Positions 35,764 through 39,293 of a stretch of 39,293 nucleotides of DNA are shown here, one piece after another; the first letter of the stretch is position 1; each line of letters opens with the position of its first letter. The stretch covers positions 3,420-42,712 of the forward strand of contig JAGROX010000056.1 of NCBI GenBank assembly GCA_020440025.1. Direction: 5' to 3'. This stretch comes from Verrucomicrobiia bacterium (GTDB lineage Bacteria; Verrucomicrobiota; Verrucomicrobiia; Verrucomicrobiales; DEV007). The notes beneath the pieces were generated by a model. The model made no database searches and had not been told where the DNA came from. It worked only from the letters and a program-made list of their open reading frames with translations. The position numbers were made by a program, and so were the translations under genes.

Positions 35764-36984
35764 TCAGATTATTTTTGATTCCGACTTCATCCGGCAACTC
35801 GGATCCCCCGGCCCGGCGTCGTTGATGAAATCGATCAACTGGCGAAGGCGCCCGGCTTTGCCTCGCTTCACTTTGAAACTCAGGCGTGGCATGCCGAAGA
35901 GATGGGTCTCGTTGGCCTCCTCAGGGTGCATCTCGCAGCAAGAGAACTGTCCGGAAACCAATAGATCGGCAAAATCCCGATTCAGCGCGGCGATGTCGTC
36001 ATCGGACAGGCCGAGGTGCATGCGAATGACGATGATATCGCGAATGAAGCGGTAGCTGTGAAAGTTCGAGTAAAAGTGAAGCACCTCCTGAACGGCTTCT
36101 TCAACGCTATCAGTAACCTTGAATAGATAGAAATCCTCCGGTGAGATGAGCCCGAGGCGGAGCAAGTGCTCGCGCAGGAATTGCACAAAGGTTTTCCAGT
36201 AGCTGCCTCCCGGCGCATCAACCATGACGATGGGAAAGACGGACGCTTTGCCAGTCTGAATCAGGGTCATCACTTCAAATCCCTCATCCATGGTACCAAA
36301 TCCGCCGGGAAACAGCGCCACGGCATCGGCCTCCTTTACGAACGCGAGCTTTCGGGTGAAGAAGTAGTTGTAGCTCACCAGCTTGGGGTCACCGACGATG
36401 GTTTCGTTGGCGCTTTGCTCGAAGGGCAGCTTGATGTTCAGCCCGAAGCCATTGTCCCGACCGCCACCGAGTTGCGCGGCGCCCATGATGCCATCCCCGG
36501 CTCCCGTGATCGTCATGAAACCCTCTTCGCTCATCCGTTCACCAAACCGGCGGGCCGCCTCATACTCGGGTTGATCGGGTCGGGTTCTCGCTGAGCCGAA
36601 CACCGAGATTTTTCTCTCGGCGGCGTAGGGCGCGAACACTTTGCTGCCGGCGCGCATCTCTTTCAGGGCACGATTGAACAGTTTGAGGTCCGCATCGCCC
36701 AGATTGTCCTTTCCGAGGCGCAGCGCGGTGATGATCATTTCTTCGATCAACGGGTTCACCGAACCGCAGTCCCACTCGGCCACCAGCTCGTGAACCTTGG
36801 CGTCCAATTCCTTGTCACCCGTGCTACCAACCGTCTTCGGAAGGCTGAAAATCGCACCACCGGTGAAGTCGCGCTCGTCCTCGAGGTGCTCCGAGGGATC
36901 GACTCCTCCATGGCTCTGGCGTCGTTTTCGATGCCGAATGGCACGAGTTGAGTCATTTTTCCCTTTATTCACGGGCCAATGCAC
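35764..36984 (-). CDS. LOG-family (TIGR00730-like) nucleotide-binding protein
   Basis: A 406-residue protein. The diagnostic PGGFGTMDE (226-234) and the partner ISVFGSARTRPDQPEY and YNYFFTRKLAFVK segments are all present. The family includes cytokinin-releasing phosphoribohydrolases (LOG) acting on AMP-like nucleotides, and proteins misnamed lysine decarboxylases. It is about twice as long as a minimal LOG. There are 120 residues of N-terminal sequence before the core, starting with a basic stretch (HRKRRQSHGG). A C-terminal region of about 120 residues ends in a Cys-containing tail (FSCCEMHPEE). It diverges from aroG with only 16 bases between start codons. Confidence 0.9.
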   Translation of the reverse strand: MHWPVNKGKNDSTRAIRHRKRRQSHGGVDPSEHLEDERDFTGGAIFSLPKTVGSTGDKELDAKVHELVAEWDCGSVNPLIEEMIITALRLGKDNLGDADLKLFNRALKEMRAGSKVFAPYAAERKISVFGSARTRPDQPEYEAARRFGERMSEEGFMTITGAGDGIMGAAQLGGGRDNGFGLNIKLPFEQSANETIVGDPKLVSYNYFFTRKLAFVKEADAVALFPGGFGTMDEGFEVMTLIQTGKASVFPIVMVDAPGGSYWKTFVQFLREHLLRLGLISPEDFYLFKVTDSVEEAVQEVLHFYSNFHSYRFIRDIIVIRMHLGLSDDDIAALNRDFADLLVSGQFSCCEMHPEEANETHLFGMPRLSFKVKRGKAGRLRQLIDFINDAGPGDPSCRMKSESKII

Positions 36985-37000
36985 GCCTTATTCACCGCCC

Positions 37001-38068
37001 ATGTCAATCCCAACCGACGACCTCCGCATCGCTAGCCTGCACCAGCTCATCGCGCCCGTGATCCTGATGGATCAATTGCCCATCTCGAATGAAGCGGCCG
37101 AGTTGGTCGCCGAATCGCGCCGACAGGCTGAGGCGATTCATCATGGCAAGGATGACCGATTGCTGGTGGTCGTGGGCCCCTGCTCCATTCATGATCCTGC
37201 GGCTGCCTTGGAATATGCCGCAAAACTGAAGGATTACGCCGAAACGGTGAAAGACGACCTTTTCCTGGTGATGCGGGTCTATTTCGAAAAACCACGGACC
37301 ACCGTGGGCTGGAAGGGATTGATCAATGATCCCGGTCTCGACAGCTCCTACAACATCAATCAAGGCTTGCACGTCGCCCGAAAGCTTCTCGTCGACCTTG
37401 CCGCCATGGGAGTTCCCGCTGGCAACGAATTCCTCGATACGATCACCCCGCAGTACTACGCCGATCTCGTCTGCTGGGGCGCGATCGGAGCCCGGACCAC
37501 CGAGAGTCAGGTGCATCGCGAACTCGCCTCGGGACTGAGCATGCCGGTCGGATTCAAGAACGGCACGGGAGGCAATATTCAGATCGCCATCGACGCCATC
37601 AAGGCGGCGCATGAACCACATCGTTTTCTCTCGGTGACCAAATCCGGTGATACCGCCATTGTCGAGACAGCCGGCAATGACACTTGCCACGTCATTCTTA
37701 GAGGCGGCGCCAGTGGAACCAATTTCGATTCTGAATCCGTTCGCAAGACCAAGCAGATGCTTGAGAAGGCCGGTCTCGATCCCTATCTCATGATCGATTG
37801 CAGCCACGCCAACAGCAGCAAGGATTTCCGCAATCAGCCCAAGGTTTCCGCAGACATCGCTGCCCAGATCGCTGGTGGTGAATCCGCCATTGCTTCCGTG
37901 ATGATCGAGAGCCACCTCAAGGAAGGCAACCAGAAGATGGACGACCTTAGTTCGCTCGAGTATGGCGTGAGCGTGACCGACGCCTGCGTCTCGTGGGAAA
38001 CGACGGTCGAGATGCTCGATGAACTGGCCAAGGCGGTGAGAATGCGCCGGGCTACCTTTCTGGCGTAA
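37001..38068 (+). CDS. aroG: 3-deoxy-7-phosphoheptulonate (DAHP) synthase, class I
   Basis: 355 residues from ATG 37001; the longer open frame from 36797 overlaps the opposite gene. Class I (AroG-type) landmarks are VVVGPCSIHD, MRVYFEKPRTTVGWKGLINDP, PAGNEFLDTITPQYY, WGAIGARTTESQ, GFKNGTGG, and DCSHANSSKDF. It joins PEP and erythrose-4-phosphate at the entry to the shikimate pathway. The N-terminus is short, with no extra regulatory domain; feedback control cannot be read from sequence. It stands alone on its strand, and the gene downstream converges after 28 bases. Confidence 0.96.
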   Translation: MSIPTDDLRIASLHQLIAPVILMDQLPISNEAAELVAESRRQAEAIHHGKDDRLLVVVGPCSIHDPAAALEYAAKLKDYAETVKDDLFLVMRVYFEKPRTTVGWKGLINDPGLDSSYNINQGLHVARKLLVDLAAMGVPAGNEFLDTITPQYYADLVCWGAIGARTTESQVHRELASGLSMPVGFKNGTGGNIQIAIDAIKAAHEPHRFLSVTKSGDTAIVETAGNDTCHVILRGGASGTNFDSESVRKTKQMLEKAGLDPYLMIDCSHANSSKDFRNQPKVSADIAAQIAGGESAIASVMIESHLKEGNQKMDDLSSLEYGVSVTDACVSWETTVEMLDELAKAVRMRRATFLA

Positions 38069-38096
38069 AGTGCTACTTCTCGCATTCCCCAACCTC

Positions 38097-38990
38097 TCAC
38101 CGGCGGCTTCGAGAAATCTTTGCCTCGGTAACAGGAAAGCCTCCCCGCACTTTCGTGACAGTGCCGGCCTTTCCGTCGGCTTCAAGCTCGAGCTTGAAGC
38201 CGGTGTCCTTGGTGGCCCCCTGACTCGGGGACCAGAAGTAGTAAATTAGAGGTGTCTCGCCGACGGAATAGGCCCATTCAACCGCTACACCGCCCAAGCC
38301 GACCCAAGTGGCTTTCCCATCGCGTTCAAATTTTACGTCGATGATGGAATCGGTCTGGGTGCTATGCGCGAAACTGGCGGTCTTGCCGATCATCATGTCT
38401 TTTTCCGATTCCTCACCTTCCTCTCCTACCCCCTTCTTTTCCATCGCCGCGAGGGCGGGTAAGTCCGGCAGTGAGATACCCGCTTCGACTTTTTCGAGGA
38501 CAGATTGAACTCGGACAGCTTCCTCCAGCTTTTTCTCTTGGGTCAGTCGTTTCTGTAGAAACTTCAATTTCGCTTGATAGACTTCGATCAGGGGCACCAT
38601 CTTCTCGTTCACCTCATTGACTCTTTGCGCTTGAGCTTCCACGAGAATTTCTTCGAGACGTTTCAGCTCAGGGAAAGCGCCTTCATCCACTACCGTCCGA
38701 CCTTTACTCGCAAAATCGGTTATCTCCGCTTTGACGGCGAGCGCCTTTTTGAGATCTCCCGCAGCGGTGACCTCATCGAGCAATTCGTTCAGTTTTTCTT
38801 GATAGATCTGCTTCAACTCCGCAATCGGCTTCATCAACTCCGCTCGATGCACATCGAACTCCAGCGTGAGGGAATCGAGCGTGGCTGCATTCTGCTCCTG
38901 GGCTTGGATCCCAAACGATGCGATTGCCAGAATGGCAAAAGTTGAAAGAACTCTGTTATAGAAACGCCGGAATAGTATCGAGTGAGTCAT
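38097..38990 (-). CDS. Secreted coiled-coil protein with C-terminal beta domain, unknown
   Basis: About 297 residues from ATG 38990. The signal peptide (LSTFAILAIASFGIQA, cleavage before QE) fits this start, not the longer frame to 39077. Residues about 35-175 are Glu/Lys/Leu-rich heptad-like helices (LKQIYQEKLNELLDEVT, KFLQKRLTQEKKLEEAVR). An acidic linker (GVGEEGEESEKD) leads to a small C-terminal domain with aromatic strands (ATWVGLGGVAVEWAYSVGE, IYYFWSPSQG). Similar helical-plus-small-beta exported proteins occur in Verrucomicrobiota; their function is unknown. It converges on aroG. Confidence 0.75.
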   Translation of the reverse strand: MTHSILFRRFYNRVLSTFAILAIASFGIQAQEQNAATLDSLTLEFDVHRAELMKPIAELKQIYQEKLNELLDEVTAAGDLKKALAVKAEITDFASKGRTVVDEGAFPELKRLEEILVEAQAQRVNEVNEKMVPLIEVYQAKLKFLQKRLTQEKKLEEAVRVQSVLEKVEAGISLPDLPALAAMEKKGVGEEGEESEKDMMIGKTASFAHSTQTDSIIDVKFERDGKATWVGLGGVAVEWAYSVGETPLIYYFWSPSQGATKDTGFKLELEADGKAGTVTKVRGGFPVTEAKISRSRR

Positions 38991-39133
38991 GGTCAACCAA
39001 TTTGGGGTGATACCTCTATTTACCGCGTGCTGAAACATTAGGCAATCAACATGCACTGAGAGGAAGACGATTTGCAATGGCGAAAGCGGGACCTTCTGAT
39101 CGATGGGCGCCCGCCAATTATTGACTAGAAACG

Positions 39134-39165
39134 AAAAACGCCGAGGCCCTTTCGGACCTCGGCGT
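39134..39165 (-). terminator. Intrinsic terminator for the gene at the right edge
   Basis: Nine-base perfect arms ACGCCGAGG/CCTCGGCGT (39138-39146 and 39157-39165) are followed on the minus strand by five T residues (39138-39134). It lies about 45 bases after the stop of the partial gene. Confidence 0.85.
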
Positions 39166-39209
39166 CTTCGAAATACGGAGAGTTGGCTCGCTCCAATGAT
39201 GGCTCAGAA

Positions 39210-39293
39210 TCAGAGCTTCACATCGAGCTCCCAACCTTCACGGTAGTCGCGCTTGATCATCGCGTCGGCTTCCGGCGTGTTGATCAAGCGCGA
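39210..39293 (-). CDS. C-terminal tail of a gene, possibly Gfo/Idh/MocA oxidoreductase
   Basis: Only the last 27 codons are in the window, ending with a TGA at 39210-39212. The tail RLINTPEADAMIKRDYREGW resembles the C-terminal end of Gfo/Idh/MocA-family oxidoreductases common in this phylum, but the piece is too short for certainty. The rest of the gene is beyond the right edge. It has its own terminator. Confidence 0.4.
   Translation of the reverse strand, partial: SRLINTPEADAMIKRDYREGWELDVKL

Noticed and set aside
37004..38185. 393-codon open frame antisense to aroG
   Set aside because: It lies fully opposite a confidently identified DAHP synthase, has no recognisable domains, and long antisense frames are common in this base composition.
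1..39293. CRISPR array, insertion sequence, prophage or toxin-antitoxin system
   Set aside because: No regularly spaced repeats, transposase, integrase, phage genes or recognisable toxin-antitoxin pair were seen.

Overview
The window looks like a chromosomal segment of a Verrucomicrobiota bacterium, with Planctomycetota as the next best guess. The evidence is a paired DUF1501 / PSCyt1-DUF1549-DUF1553 locus, a secreted sulfatase, a DUF1080 (3-keto-disaccharide hydrolase-like) secreted protein, many lipoproteins and exported proteins of unknown function, a bacterial sterol-desaturase-like protein, and envelope genes (LptE, a BamD-like TPR protein) that imply an outer membrane. Gene density is high and few starts have a clear Shine-Dalgarno sequence. 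The taxonomic call is an inference from gene content only.

Layout. 1-4392 (minus): DUF1501 and cytochrome-type DUF1553 proteins, start/stop overlapped. 4575-8933 (plus): a lone sulfotransferase, then a tightly coupled SDR / CoA-transferase / MHS-transporter cassette. 9225-10867 (plus): a DEAD-box helicase and a tiny lipoprotein. 10861-16022 (minus): sterol-desaturase-like protein, START-like (SRPBCC) exported protein, alpha/beta-hydrolase lipoprotein and sulfatase. 16250-18759 (plus): DUF1080 protein with a textbook terminator, then an AsmA-like membrane-anchored protein. 18825-19728 (minus): tRNA-Lys and a HAD hydrolase.

19740-26784 (plus) is the information-processing core: a structured leader with an intrinsic terminator, then nusA, infB, rbfA, nrnA, truB and ribF in the conserved bacterial order, but with no rimP before nusA. 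A His-rich lipoprotein follows. 27227-31860 (minus) holds GtrA-like, TIM-barrel isomerase-like, rsmI, lptE and BamD-like TPR genes. A 589-base gene-poor, AT-rich stretch (31861-32449) carries repeated motifs and a near-match to the ParB site parS. After a small membrane protein, 32790-35601 (minus) is an operon of SRAP (YedK), nadK, tlyA and a membrane protein. A LOG-family gene and aroG (DAHP synthase) diverge with 16 bases between start codons. The window closes with a secreted coiled-coil protein and the tail of what may be a Gfo/Idh/MocA oxidoreductase.

Most of the window is ordinary housekeeping plus typical accessory exported proteins. The most interesting signals are regulatory: the terminator inside the nusA leader and the parS-like palindrome. 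I see no CRISPR array, insertion sequence, prophage or obvious defence system.
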